A stretch of 35,795 nucleotides of DNA from an endosymbiont 'TC1' of Trimyema compressum (lineage in GTDB: Bacteria; Bacillota; TC1): positions 1 to 35,795 of the forward strand of contig NZ_CP014607.1 of assembly GCF_001584725.1 (NCBI RefSeq), read 5' to 3'. The position numbers and the translations under genes are program-made. A model generated the notes under the pieces. It was not told where the DNA came from, made no database searches, and saw only the letters and a list, made by a program, of their open reading frames with translations. Positions 1-8,399 of this stretch are shown in pieces (positions within the stretch are counted from its first letter, which is position 1; each line of letters starts with the position of its first letter).

Positions 1-44
1 TATTTTGTTTGGTATGCAACACTATTTTGTTTGGTATGCAACAC
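1..44. repeat. 22-bp iterons, left block (2 units)
   Basis: Two head-to-tail copies of a 22-bp unit beginning TATTTTGTTTGGTATGCAAC; a third, cut-off copy follows at 45. The same unit occurs six more times at 284-415. Direct repeats of about 22 bp upstream of a Rep_3 gene are the classic binding sites (iterons) of the initiator. The last six bases of the window (CAACAC) equal the end of this unit, so a part copy probably precedes position 1 on a circular molecule. Confidence 0.8.
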
Positions 45-50
45 TATTTT

Positions 51-275
51 GTTTTGGAAATACACTTATAAATGACACCAAATTATCTGGTAAATGACAC
101 CAAATTGTTTTGGAAATACACTTATAAATGACACCAAATTATCTGGTAAATGACACCAAATTGTTTTGGAAATACACTTATAAATGACACCAAATTATCT
201 GGTAAATGACACCAAATTGTTTTGGAAATACACTTATAAATGACATAAATGACAATAAATGACAATAAATGACAA
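51..275. repeat. 56-bp tandem repeat and TAAATGACA motifs within the origin
   Basis: Three complete 56-bp units (51-106, 107-162, 163-218) and a partial fourth. Each starts GTTTTGGAAATACACTTATA and holds two copies of AAATGACACCAAATT about 28 bp apart. From 238 to 275 the array decays into short TAAATGACA repeats. The unit contains ACCAAA, the complement of the TTTGGT core of the neighbouring 22-bp iterons, so the two arrays may be related binding sites in opposite orientation. Probably part of the rep1 origin or of its copy control. Confidence 0.7.
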
Positions 276-283
276 CACAACAT

Positions 284-415
284 CATTTTGTTTGGTATGC
301 AACACTATTTTGTTTGGTATGCAACACTATTTTGTTTGGTATGCAACACTATTTTGTTTGGTATGCAACACTATTTTGTTTGGTATGCAACACTATTTTG
401 TTTGGTATGCAACAC
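284..415. repeat. 22-bp iterons, right block (6 units)
   Basis: Six consecutive 22-bp units at 284, 306, 328, 350, 372 and 394, identical except for the first base of the first unit; a degenerate seventh follows from 416. They end about 110 bp upstream of the rep1 start. The spacing of two helical turns and the position fit an iteron-type origin served by the adjacent Rep_3 protein. Open frames running through this block only reflect the repeat. Confidence 0.8.
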
Positions 416-526
416 TATTTTGTTTTGGAATTGTTTTGTAAACGACATTAAAAAAAATATTAATGCTGTTGTATACCATGTAATTTTGTGTTAGAATTAG
501 AATTAAAAAAAACAAGGAGGTCGCTC

Positions 527-1261
527 ATGAAAAACGAAAAAAGTAAAACATATAATAATTTTGATACAGTAGTTCAAAGTAATTCAATAATAAAAGCAAC
601 CCATAACCTTACCAGAAACGAATTATTGACGTTTAAAAAACTCATTTCGATGGTAGATACTAAGAACGCTAATAGAAAAATTTACTTCACAAAAGCTGAA
701 TTAGTTGAATACTTATTTCCCCAAATTAAAGGTAAAGGAGTAGATACCTGCAATGAATATTATCTTAGAGCAAAAAACTATTGTAAAAAACTAATGGATA
801 TTATACTTGAATTTAACACAAAAGAGCGAACAACATGCATAGCGTTCTGCTCCAAACTCACCTGGGAAAATTATCAAAACTTAGTAGAATTATTTTTTAC
901 TCCTGACATAATGCCATATATATGCGAGATGAAAAAAAACTTTACCACTTACCAAATTGGAATGATACAAAAAATCAGATCTGCCTATGCTACACGCATT
1001 TATGAATACTGTAAAATGCATTTGCATAAAAGAAAATGGGTATGGGTAGAAAATCTAAATGAATTTAAAAAAATGTTAGGAGCCGAAAAAAAATACAAAA
1101 ATAGATTTAACCAATTTAACGTAGCAATTCTTAAAAAATCCGTAACTGAAATCAATGAAAAAACCGACATCGCTGTCAGCTACAAAAAACTTAGAAACGG
1201 GAAAAATATTGACAGAATAGAGTTTACTGTAAAAAAATCTCTTAACTATATTCCAAAATAG
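527..1261 (+). CDS. Rep_3-family plasmid replication initiator (rep1)
   Basis: Initiator of theta replication that should bind the iterons just upstream and recruit the host replisome. The 244-residue product has the two-winged-helix layout of the Rep_3 (RepB/RepE) family: the first domain shows NLTRNELLTFKKLISMVD near residues 28-45, and the second shows FKKMLGAEKKYKNRFNQFN followed by ILKKSVTEINEKTDIAVSY and a basic end. I chose ATG at 527 because AAGGAGG lies seven bases upstream; a GTG at 488 is in frame but has no ribosome site. It is the only rep here directly preceded by a large iteron array and the only one without a long C-terminal tail. It converges with the minus-strand gene ending at 1368. 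Family assignment is firm; pairing with the arrays is inference. Confidence 0.85.
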   Translation: MKNEKSKTYNNFDTVVQSNSIIKATHNLTRNELLTFKKLISMVDTKNANRKIYFTKAELVEYLFPQIKGKGVDTCNEYYLRAKNYCKKLMDIILEFNTKERTTCIAFCSKLTWENYQNLVELFFTPDIMPYICEMKKNFTTYQIGMIQKIRSAYATRIYEYCKMHLHKRKWVWVENLNEFKKMLGAEKKYKNRFNQFNVAILKKSVTEINEKTDIAVSYKKLRNGKNIDRIEFTVKKSLNYIPK

Positions 1262-1283
1262 CGCCAATTGTTTCCCCACTCTT

Positions 1284-1409
1284 CATTTCTTTTGCAGTTT
1301 AAAAGCATTTAAATACCCCTAGAAGCTTCTCAAATCATTTTTAGGTAATTATCTATACCCTGGAGATTTAAACGTCTCCTGAGGCTGTTTTTTTAATTCC
1401 TAGGTTTTT
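1284..1409 (+). repeat. Dispersed ~110-bp element, copy 1
   Basis: One of five copies (others near 8520, 9087, 23043, 35413), all in the same orientation. Shared parts are TACCCCTAGAAGCTTCTCAA, then TTTTTAGGT, then a GGAGA-N8-TCTCC hairpin followed by GGCTG and a T run. Here it sits between convergent genes and could end rep1 transcription. It runs into the last codons of the minus-strand gene that stops at 1368. Confidence 0.8.
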
Positions 1410-2366
1410 CTCGAGCGTTGGATAGTCTTTCCATTCGACTTCTATGAAAGCTTTATCGAAATCACTATAGTTCAAAGGCCTTTCTCCGCGATAAGACCAA
1501 GAGATATTGGGTATTGCGTTCATATTGTTCTCGAACGGGGTTAGAAGACCTCTATCGAATGTTTGTTTTATTTTTTGTATACTCTTAAATATTTTGCCGT
1601 AAATGGAGTAAATACCAATGATATTCTCACGCTCTTTCTTCCAGTTAATTTTTTTTGAAACGGCTAATTTTCTGATAAAGAAAGCGGCATATCTATACTT
1701 TTTATCATTTATTGAGAAATAATCATCAGGGATATATGCGAACAACTTCTTAGGAATCACCTCGTAGAACTCCTCAGAAAAGGGTATTGTTAAAATTCCT
1801 CTATGCAATGTTATTTCCCCGTCTATGAGTTTCATTTCTTTTATCATAAGCTCTTTTTTCTTTTTTTCTTTAATTTGATAATATTCGTATTCGATCTGGA
1901 TATTATTGAGCAATTGGATGCTGTTTTTCATCTTCTCTAAAAAATTAGAACGGTCGCTTAAGCCTCTGATAAATTGATATTCATTCAAAAATAAAATAAT
2001 TCTTCGGCTTTTCTTAGGTGTTTTTTTTGCCTCGATCAGAATCCAGTCTAGGAGCTTAATTGCATTAATATTAACAGAGAAGCCTTCTTTGATTTTGCTA
2101 TAGTTAGTAACTGTAAGCGTTAAATTAGAATTCTCTAGTTTTACTGAAAATTCATCCATTTCGACATTATAATATACTCCTTTTTCCTTCAGTTGTTTTT
2201 TTTTAAGTATGTTTTTTTCATAACGGCAAGCGTAGTTAAAAGGTGTTTCTGCTTTATTATTTTGCAATAGATTTGCAATAGTATTATCGCTATTTTGAAT
2301 ATAATATACAGCATCAATTAAAGCATTAATGATTTTGTTTTGTGGCAATTTTTGATAAGTGCTCAT
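1368..2366 (-). CDS. Putative replication protein, 332 residues, winged-helix-like
   Basis: I do not recognise a precise family. The product is basic, without signal peptide or membrane segment, and alternates helices and strands in a way that resembles plasmid or phage initiators (for example KKYRYAAFFIRKLAVSKKIN followed by a basic stretch). The start is placed at ATG 2366 because AGAGGA lies seven bases upstream; an in-frame ATG at 2414 has only a weak, too-close site. Two DnaA-box-like sequences lie just upstream (2418-2435) and the primase-helicase gene follows upstream, which supports a replication role. The last 14 or so codons lie inside dispersed element copy 1, so the C terminus may have been replaced by the repeat. 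Function is inferred from context only. Confidence 0.4.
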   Translation of the reverse strand: MSTYQKLPQNKIINALIDAVYYIQNSDNTIANLLQNNKAETPFNYACRYEKNILKKKQLKEKGVYYNVEMDEFSVKLENSNLTLTVTNYSKIKEGFSVNINAIKLLDWILIEAKKTPKKSRRIILFLNEYQFIRGLSDRSNFLEKMKNSIQLLNNIQIEYEYYQIKEKKKKELMIKEMKLIDGEITLHRGILTIPFSEEFYEVIPKKLFAYIPDDYFSINDKKYRYAAFFIRKLAVSKKINWKKERENIIGIYSIYGKIFKSIQKIKQTFDRGLLTPFENNMNAIPNISWSYRGERPLNYSDFDKAFIEVEWKDYPTLEKNLGIKKTASGDV

Positions 2367-2417
2367 GGTCTTTCCTCTATCCCTTTCTATTGGATTCTTA
2401 GTTCTGATTTTCATTCC

Positions 2418-2435
2418 TGTGGATACTGTGGATAA
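2418..2435. promoter_or_regulatory. DnaA-box pair
   Basis: TGTGGATAC (2418-2426) is directly followed by TGTGGATAA (2427-2435). The second is a perfect complement of the consensus DnaA box TTATCCACA. A similar stretch, again followed by a CTCGCG sequence, occurs at 35687. Such boxes are common in plasmid origins. Confidence 0.55.
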
Positions 2436-2491
2436 CTTTTCTTTTTCTCGCGTTTTTTCTTTTCTTTTTATATCTTTTTATATCTTTTAGA

Positions 2492-2520
2492 GCCAAAAAA
2501 AAGGCCTTAATGATGCGGCT
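2492..2520 (-). terminator. Possible weak terminator after the primase-helicase gene
   Basis: Read on the minus strand, AAGCC is followed by a 10-base loop, GGC and then an uninterrupted run of eight T. The stem is short. It lies about 125 bp past the stop of the gene ending at 2645, the expected place. Confidence 0.35.
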
Positions 2521-2644
2521 TATAGTTTAGATGTTGTCAAATTAATGAAAAATCCGAAATTCATATAAATTGCAATTAAAGTGCAATTAAAGTAAAGTGC
2601 AATACTGAACGAGAAATTCAAGCTAATAAACGGATTAAAAATCC

Positions 2645-4594
2645 TTAAAAAGGTTGCAACGTTGAAAATGGCTTTTGTTCGAATACATCATAAGCTGAGT
2701 GATAGTCGAAAAAGCACTTAAAAGGGACTATTCCATGCCTATTTTTCACGCAAGAAACAACAATTTCTCTAGGGGTTGCCTCTAAGGCCTTATTTAGTAA
2801 TTCTTTTTTTTGTGAGCTATCTTTTGCTTCTTTGAAATTTTCTTGTAAAATAACACCTAGCTGAAAACCAAGAAGTACATCTGCTGTATACTCGATACTA
2901 CCGCTTTCCTTGAAACTCTCAGTACCAAGTGTAGTTGAATAATTATCCCTATTTAGGCTAGAAATAAGAAAAATGGTAACTTCTAATTCTGAACTTATTT
3001 CCTTTAGGCCTTGGACATTATCATCTATTCTATTTTTATCGGAGTATGCTTTTTTGTCTGCTTCAGGCATAATTTGCAGGTAATCTACTACAACAAAAGG
3101 CTTTTTGCCATTCATTTTAATACAGTTTTTAATTTCATTTTTTATATATTTTAAATTCTGCTTTCTAGCATTAATATCAAAAACTTGTATGTTGGACCCA
3201 AACTGCTTAAATTTTCTTAGGCCTTCAAAGATAGTTTTATTCATTTTTCCGGAAATAATTTCACTAGACGGAATGGATTTTTTTCTATCAATCAAAAAAG
3301 CTTGTCTAGAAAGACTTTTAGAAAGAAATTGACACTCACCGATCTCAAGGCTAAAAATAAGAATTTGTTTCCCGTTGCTGGCCATTTGCTCACAGATTTG
3401 ATGGACAAAGGTAGTTTTACCTACGCCAGTCGTACCTCCAAGAATATATAAGGATGGGAAAATCCCCCTCAAATTAGCGTCTAAATTGCCGAAACCCGTT
3501 TTGATCTTTTTGCATTCCTTGTGCAGTGAAATCGTTGCCGGATATTTTTCAAAAAATGTTTTCACCTGATTATTCGGATTTTTGATATTTTTTTTCTGAT
3601 AATCTACACTTTTCCGAAATCCTTTTGGGTCAGCTGTATGCCAACTGTTAACATCCTTGTAGTGGGTCGGAATTTCAAGTTTTTTCACGAATTTATCGAA
3701 GGTTTTCATCGTATTATGGGCATTTTTACCTGCTTCGTCATTATCGAAAGCTGTAACGAATTTATATTTTTTTAGAATATTTATGTTTTTTTCTAAGATA
3801 TTGCCTAACTTGCCTAAATGATTAACTCCACCTAAGGAAATTGCCTTCTCCCCTAGTACTTCTAAACTCAAAGCGTCGAATATTCCCTCCGTAACGAACA
3901 GTATTTCACAATTTGCTTTCTCATGCTCATACACATCTTTTAGAGCCTTTTTTTTAAGATAATCAGCGTTAAATAAAGGGATTTTACCTGTACTATTTAG
4001 ATATTTTGCGTTTCCGTTATTACTTAGTACTCTCTTGGTATAAGCTACGACTTCTGGACCTTCCCAAATTGGCAATATAGCGCTTTTCTGGCCTTTCTCG
4101 ACCGTAACGCATAACTTGTATTTTTTTATTAATTTTTCAGTTAAGCCTCTCTTTAAAAAGTAATTAAGGTCTTCTTTTTTTTGTTTCTGGTATATAGTTT
4201 CAACCTCTAGTGTAAAGTCTCTTTTTTTATCCTCTACAACATGGTTTTTTCTAACGGTATTTCTCCTTTTCTCTTGGCTCGTATAGCTTTGATAGCTTTC
4301 TTTTCCGCTATTAAAATAGGGTTCTCCAGCTAGTTCGCATAGTTCTCTATATGCCTGTTCAGGAGTAAGACCACAGACCTCTTCCAGAAACTTATAGGCT
4401 TTTCCGCCTTTACAACATTGGCTGAAACTACAGTAACTATTATTCTCCACGTAGATCGTAAAATGCCCCTTGTGACCGCATACTGGGCAAGGTTCTATCC
4501 CGTATATCCTATTGCCTATTTTCTTCACGCTATACCCTTTTTTTTGGGCTAATTCCAAAAGGCTAATTTTCGCTTCTAGCTCGTTGATTTTCAT
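2645..4594 (-). CDS. Bifunctional primase-helicase (DnaG zinc/TOPRIM plus DnaB-type helicase)
   Basis: Makes primers and unwinds DNA at the fork, like T7 gp4 and Twinkle. The 649-residue protein shows, in order: a zinc ribbon with CPVC at 36-39 and further Cys at 55 and 60-61; a TOPRIM fold with VTEGIFDALSLEVLG and the DNDEAG acidic motif (about 225-310); then a RecA-like helicase with Walker A GGTTGVGKTT (about 385), FSLEI, Walker B VVVDYLQIMP and an ISSLNRDNY segment. All signature motifs are intact, so it should be active. It starts at ATG 4594 with GAAAGGAA upstream. It is the last gene before the long repeat-rich gap at 4595-5839. Having its own primase-helicase makes the element less dependent on host DnaB and DnaG. 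Confidence 0.9.
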   Translation of the reverse strand: MKINELEAKISLLELAQKKGYSVKKIGNRIYGIEPCPVCGHKGHFTIYVENNSYCSFSQCCKGGKAYKFLEEVCGLTPEQAYRELCELAGEPYFNSGKESYQSYTSQEKRRNTVRKNHVVEDKKRDFTLEVETIYQKQKKEDLNYFLKRGLTEKLIKKYKLCVTVEKGQKSAILPIWEGPEVVAYTKRVLSNNGNAKYLNSTGKIPLFNADYLKKKALKDVYEHEKANCEILFVTEGIFDALSLEVLGEKAISLGGVNHLGKLGNILEKNINILKKYKFVTAFDNDEAGKNAHNTMKTFDKFVKKLEIPTHYKDVNSWHTADPKGFRKSVDYQKKNIKNPNNQVKTFFEKYPATISLHKECKKIKTGFGNLDANLRGIFPSLYILGGTTGVGKTTFVHQICEQMASNGKQILIFSLEIGECQFLSKSLSRQAFLIDRKKSIPSSEIISGKMNKTIFEGLRKFKQFGSNIQVFDINARKQNLKYIKNEIKNCIKMNGKKPFVVVDYLQIMPEADKKAYSDKNRIDDNVQGLKEISSELEVTIFLISSLNRDNYSTTLGTESFKESGSIEYTADVLLGFQLGVILQENFKEAKDSSQKKELLNKALEATPREIVVSCVKNRHGIVPFKCFFDYHSAYDVFEQKPFSTLQPF

Positions 4595-5037
4595 ATGCTA
4601 ATTTTCCTTTCTTTTTTGTTTTTTGTTAATGGTGTTTTTTTAATAAACAGGCAAAATAGCGGTTAAAAAAATAATTTTTATTATTCAATTTTCAAAGATC
4701 TGGACAAGAGATATTTGAAAGACTAGGCTGAATCTAGCCTTTTCTGCAAAAATAAAGAAACATCTTTTTTTGCATCATGGGTTTATCACTTTCCCTATTT
4801 CTAAGGGATTACGAAGGTATAACTTAAATAGCGCATTACCATGAACTTTCGCTACTACGGATTATTCTTTGGAGTTTTTTTCTTTTTGACTGGTTTTTCC
4901 AAACATTACCATTTCTGTTTCCACTTCGTCTAAATTTCTTAATTATTTATTATATTTTTTTGATATAAAATATAAAGTTTCATAGATAGGACACCGTGTG
5001 ACTAAGGAGTAACTATCTTTATTCACCATTAACTATA

Positions 5038-5084
5038 GTACTTAAGTATTACTTAAGTACTACTTAAGTACTTAAATACTTAAG
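5038..5084. repeat. Palindromic ACTTAAGTA array, 11-bp spacing
   Basis: ACTTAAGTA occurs at 5040, 5051 and 5062, exactly 11 bp apart, and continues as a degenerate ACTTAAATACTTAAG to 5084. Each unit is nearly self-complementary (TACTTAAGTA). Sites one helical turn apart on the same DNA face suggest cooperative binding of a dimeric regulator. It lies 60 bp from the 21-bp repeats of a possible second origin. Confidence 0.6.
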
Positions 5085-5142
5085 CATTTCAAGCGATAAA
5101 AAACCGCCTATTTATGGGCATTTCAGCTTATGCCGTGTGCGC

Positions 5143-5236
5143 TCAACCCCATGAATTATGTATTGAACCCCATGAATTATGTATTCAACCCCATGAATGT
5201 ATTCAACCCCATGTTCGTTTGTATTCAACCCCATCT
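5143..5236. repeat. Iteron-like ~21-bp repeats (5 units)
   Basis: AACCCCAT occurs at 5145, 5166, 5187, 5205 and 5227, i.e. with spacings of 21, 21, 18 and 22 bp, within the longer unit TATTCAACCCCATGAATTAT. Spacing and number are typical of Rep_3 iterons. No rep gene is adjacent, so the protein that reads them is unknown; the Rep_3 proteins from 24576 and 33972 lack an obvious iteron array of their own and are candidates. Confidence 0.6.
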
Positions 5237-5319
5237 TTGCAATATATATATTGATTGCAACATATATTATTAATTTGGTTGATTACAATTTGAGCAAAAA
5301 AAACTCCTTTTTCTGAAGT

Positions 5320-5607
5320 AGCTCTCTACTGAATCAGACAGGTGCCAGTGACAGCATATGAGTTCAATCTCATCTATTATCTGTTTGACAGGAGTATCTC
5401 AGACCTGTGACTCAATTCTTTTTGCCTTTTGGCCGTCGTGGATAAAAGTAAAGCAATCGTTGCAGTACAGCTACCCCTCAATGGGAAGAATTCTGTCAAG
5501 ACCCACATTCATATCCTTTATTCTAGAGTAAAATTTTACCTAGATAGGTGCCAGGATGGCTTATTTTTTACCATCATTTTATTCTGGACAGGACCGTCAA
5601 AACCTAT
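5320..5607 (+). other. Less AT-rich insert, possible decayed mobile-element fragment
   Basis: This stretch has clearly more G and C and a different word use from its surroundings. It repeats GGTGCCAG at 5342 and 5549 and holds an open frame from TTG 5429 (MAVVDKSKAIVAVQLPLN…) of about 58 codons that runs into the 11-bp repeat array. It may be the start of a transposase-like gene left by an insertion, but I do not recognise the family and see no terminal inverted repeats. Confidence 0.3.
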
Positions 5608-5706
5608 ATGTGTTTTTTATGTGTTTTTTATGTGTTTTTTATGTGTTTTTTATGTGTTTTTTATGTGTTTTTTATGTGTTTTTTATGTGTTTTTTATGTG
5701 TTTTTT
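5608..5706. repeat. 11-bp tandem repeat ATGTGTTTTTT, 9 units
   Basis: Nine perfect copies of ATGTGTTTTTT, 11 bp each, with T runs phased at about one helical turn. Phased A/T tracts bend DNA, so this may be a curved DNA segment of an origin or promoter region. Repeat number is likely to vary by slippage. The rest of 4595-5839 holds no gene that I can support. Confidence 0.75.
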
Positions 5707-5839
5707 TCTAACTTTTTCTGAATAGGCGAAGATAGTAAAACCTATGTTTTGTTGTATAATTTTAAAGGGTAGTTTATCTTCTGTTATTTCATAAACACCT
5801 CCTTTAAATTCACGTGATTCATTGTTAATACCCCCTTAT

Positions 5840-6463
5840 TTATTTTTTTAAAAAAGGCTTTATATCCGCATATAAAACAGAGCCAAAAGCTTTTTTTACT
5901 TCAACGATAATTGACTTTCCTATTAATTCATCCTTCATTTCAAAAGGCACTTTAAACTTATCTTTAAATTTTTTGTATTGTCTGTTCTTTTTCACGGGAT
6001 TAACATACCATTTACGCTCTTCATCCATATATTGAGCATACATCATTTTGCTTTGGTAGTTTTTGCTTCCGTAAGTGAAGTAAATAATAATACCAATACC
6101 ATGATCTTCTACAGCTGTAATTTCCCCTTCTAGTATTTCTCCTGTTTCTTCTTCTGTGAATTTTTCTATAACAGCAACTTCAAAGAGAGAATTAAAATTA
6201 TCATAAGCATAAATATCTTTTTTAATGCCAATGGCTTTCTTTAGTTCCATAAACGGGAGATTAAAGTATTCTTTACACCACGCCTCTACCTTCGCCGACT
6301 TTTCTTCGTTATCAATAAATTCACCATTATTATAGACTTGCTTATTAAATATTATTTCTCTAATTTCTCCTCGTTTTCGGTCTAAGAATACAAAAAGTGC
6401 TTTATTGTTATTATTGCTATAGGTAACCTCTACTAATTCTAGTTCTTTTAATATATTATCCAT
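5840..6463 (-). CDS. Phage protein of unknown function, 207 residues
   Basis: I do not recognise a named family. The protein is charged and soluble, with no membrane segment. Its last 80 residues are rich in short beta strands and lysines (KKFKDKFKVPFEMKDELIGK, then IIVEVKKAF), which could form an OB-like fold. It starts at ATG 6463 with AAGGAG upstream and follows the DUF1351 gene by 20 bp, so the two are co-transcribed. DUF1351 genes in Bacillota phages usually sit beside recombination genes (RecT, ERF, SSB); none of those is recognisable here, so this protein could fill the single-strand DNA-binding role. That is inference from context. Confidence 0.5.
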   Translation of the reverse strand: MDNILKELELVEVTYSNNNNKALFVFLDRKRGEIREIIFNKQVYNNGEFIDNEEKSAKVEAWCKEYFNLPFMELKKAIGIKKDIYAYDNFNSLFEVAVIEKFTEEETGEILEGEITAVEDHGIGIIIYFTYGSKNYQSKMMYAQYMDEERKWYVNPVKKNRQYKKFKDKFKVPFEMKDELIGKSIIVEVKKAFGSVLYADIKPFLKK

Positions 6464-6483
6464 TATCTTCTCCTTTTGTTATT

Positions 6484-7230
6484 TTATTCTATTGTGTAAG
6501 CAAATAAATGCTCTTCTAAGAGGTTTGTAATTTTCTCTAATGCTATTTGTTGTGTTATAGAGATAGACACCTTACAAGGCAATTTAAAGGCGTTGAGCGC
6601 TCTTCTGCATTTTTGAGTCGATTTATCTTGTAAAACTAACGCTAAATTTAGGTGTTCCTGGTAATTTAGTAATAAAAATTGATTATTTGTCATTTTTTCT
6701 AAAACGTCTAAATCATTCTTTATTTTTTCAAAAAACACAACGAGCTCTTCCTCTATTTTTTTCATACTATAAGTTTTATTTAAATATTCATTTTTTATAA
6801 ATTTATCAATTGTTAGCCAAGATATTTTATATATAAGTTGATTTCTCTTATTAAATAATTTTTCTATAGCGTTTTTTTTATTACTTCTCTCTGATTCTTC
6901 TAGGTCTCTCACTTTACTCCTAGCATCTTTCTCTGCCTCTTTAATACCTTGTATCAGTTCTTTTATTTGGCCCTCAAAGTGCAGATAAGGCGATAGGAGA
7001 TCTTGTTTTATTTTTTTCTTGAGGCTATCTATTGCATATATTGTTTTATTTGCATTTGCTAGTATCTTCTTAACTTCTTTTACCGTTTTTTCATTGACTT
7101 CAGAATTGCGAATAAATTTACTAATTGTCTCTATATTTTCTTTCAAAACATCAAAATTACTAATAAATATCTTGTCTTTAGTATAAGTAATATCAGATTT
7201 TTTAAAAAATAATTGTAATTCATTATCCAT
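6484..7230 (-). CDS. DUF1351-family phage protein
   Basis: 248 residues, highly helical. Residues about 50-125 match the DUF1351 pattern: a long coiled coil with KKKIKQDLLSPYLHFEGQIK followed by ELIQGIKEAEKDARSKVRDL. DUF1351 proteins are found in early regions of Bacillota phages next to recombination genes; their biochemical role is unknown. It lies between the metallo-beta-lactamase-fold gene (100 bp upstream) and the 207-residue protein (20 bp downstream), forming a small early operon. ATG at 7230 has AAAGG upstream. The family call is made from the motif pattern and length. Confidence 0.7.
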   Translation of the reverse strand: MDNELQLFFKKSDITYTKDKIFISNFDVLKENIETISKFIRNSEVNEKTVKEVKKILANANKTIYAIDSLKKKIKQDLLSPYLHFEGQIKELIQGIKEAEKDARSKVRDLEESERSNKKNAIEKLFNKRNQLIYKISWLTIDKFIKNEYLNKTYSMKKIEEELVVFFEKIKNDLDVLEKMTNNQFLLLNYQEHLNLALVLQDKSTQKCRRALNAFKLPCKVSISITQQIALEKITNLLEEHLFAYTIE

Positions 7231-7330
7231 ATTACGGGGCCCTTTCTTGTAAATTTTATATAAAAAAAGATAATAATTAAATTATCTCTTAGTTTAGTTA
7301 TTTAATTAGTTTAGTTATTTAATTAAAATA

Positions 7331-7966
7331 TTAATAAAATTGTGTACTCTTATGGAGTTCTATAAATAAGCTATCTTCATTACGTCTATTCAGGTAATAA
7401 AAGGTTTTTGCCTCTTTAATACTTAAGTGTCTTATATTTTCCCGGGAACGATCATATCCACCCTTTTTAATAGCTTCGTTAAAATATTTCTCTAATTTTT
7501 TCTCATCGTAATTGCTTTCTATAAATAGATAATCATAAGGAATTTCAGGAGCATTGTCTAAGCTACTCGTATCCGTTGCATAAATAATATTATCTTGATC
7601 AAGACTTTCCCAAACATAACCATAAGTTAAGACACTATGATAACAGTTAAAGGCTTTAAAGGTATATTTTGAAACCTGATACGGCTTTGAAGAACTAATT
7701 ATATTAATACGTATTCCTTTATCTTTAAGATAGCTATATACTTCATAATTACTAATAATCTTCACATGTGGAAACAACTGGGATATTTTTTTTAAAGCAG
7801 TAAAGTTCAGGTGATCTTGATGAATATGGGTTATAAGTAAATAACGAGTATTATAAAGAGCTTCTTCTGCTTTTTTAAAACTTACGCCAATATCGACCAT
7901 AACATCATCAATAAGAACACAGTTCCCTTCTCTACTTGAGCTTCCTATTATTTCATAATTTACCAT
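7331..7966 (-). CDS. Metallo-beta-lactamase-fold hydrolase, phage type
   Basis: 211 residues. The zinc motif THIHQDH is at 46-52, followed by a C-terminal half with NCYHSV near 125, YATDTSS near 152 and RHLSIKEA near 182, which supply the remaining His and Asp ligands of the fold. The set looks complete, so it is probably active, most likely as a nuclease or phosphodiesterase; such genes are common beside DUF1351 and recombination genes in phages. ATG at 7966 follows GAAGGTGAG. It is the first gene downstream of the strong promoter at 8400-8428, but a hairpin terminator (8009-8040) lies in between. Confidence 0.8.
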   Translation of the reverse strand: MVNYEIIGSSSREGNCVLIDDVMVDIGVSFKKAEEALYNTRYLLITHIHQDHLNFTALKKISQLFPHVKIISNYEVYSYLKDKGIRINIISSSKPYQVSKYTFKAFNCYHSVLTYGYVWESLDQDNIIYATDTSSLDNAPEIPYDYLFIESNYDEKKLEKYFNEAIKKGGYDRSRENIRHLSIKEAKTFYYLNRRNEDSLFIELHKSTQFY

Positions 7967-8008
7967 GACTCACCTTCTTAATATTTGCTTAATATTTGTT
8001 TTTTTGCA

Positions 8009-8040
8009 TTAAAAAAGAGATAGCTCTTAACCGTCTCTTA
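8009..8040 (-). terminator. Rho-independent terminator (minus strand)
   Basis: On the minus strand AAGAGA, a 13-base loop, TCTCTT and then TTTT. The same terminator with the same flanks ends the coiled-coil gene pair at 29771-29800, so this is a duplicated module. Here it closes a transcript that starts near 8393 and holds no gene. Confidence 0.7.
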
Positions 8041-8393
8041 ATTAATAATTTTAACTTTATATGTATTGTAACTTATAAGGTTAAAATGGAAAATCTTTTA
8101 AATTTTTTTTATTTATAAACCCTTTAATAAAGGGCATTGTAGCTTATTATAAAAAACTTTTTTCGGTATTTAGGGTTACTTTTTACTTGTCAACCCCCCT
8201 GCTTGTTCCAAAATTACGTTATATATATTTTAAAAGCCTTTAAAATAGCGGCTTTGAGGCTCTTTTTTTTGATCCAAAATTTTCGTAAATTATATATGTC
8301 TAATAGTTCTGTTGATTGCTCTTTAATGCCTATATAAAGGGATATTTAACTAATGCTTAATGTATATAAATTTATTTTTATTTATACTTCTAG
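8041..8393 (-). ncRNA. Conserved leader or small RNA, copy 1
   Basis: About 350 nt between a consensus promoter and a terminator. From 8088 to 8393 it closely matches 30845-31148, which leads into a coiled-coil membrane protein gene. Conserved minus-strand hairpins: AAAGCC…GGCTTT, GGGTT…AACCC and CCCTTTATTAAAGGG. Differences between the two copies fall mainly in loops and linkers (for example ATT against GTT in the last loop), as expected for a selected RNA structure. No frame is conserved between the copies. In this copy the transcript should end at 8009-8040 without a gene, so it is either a free RNA or a leader whose gene was lost. Confidence 0.5.
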
Positions 8394-8399
8394 GATTCA

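Noticed and set aside
259-494. Three overlapping open frames on the plus strand with VWYATLFCLV-type repeats
   Set aside because: They only translate the 22-bp iterons in three frames; no ribosome site and no non-repeat sequence.
5429-5725. 98-codon plus-strand frame as an intact gene
   Set aside because: It runs into the 11-bp repeat and has no convincing ribosome site; kept only as part of a possible remnant.
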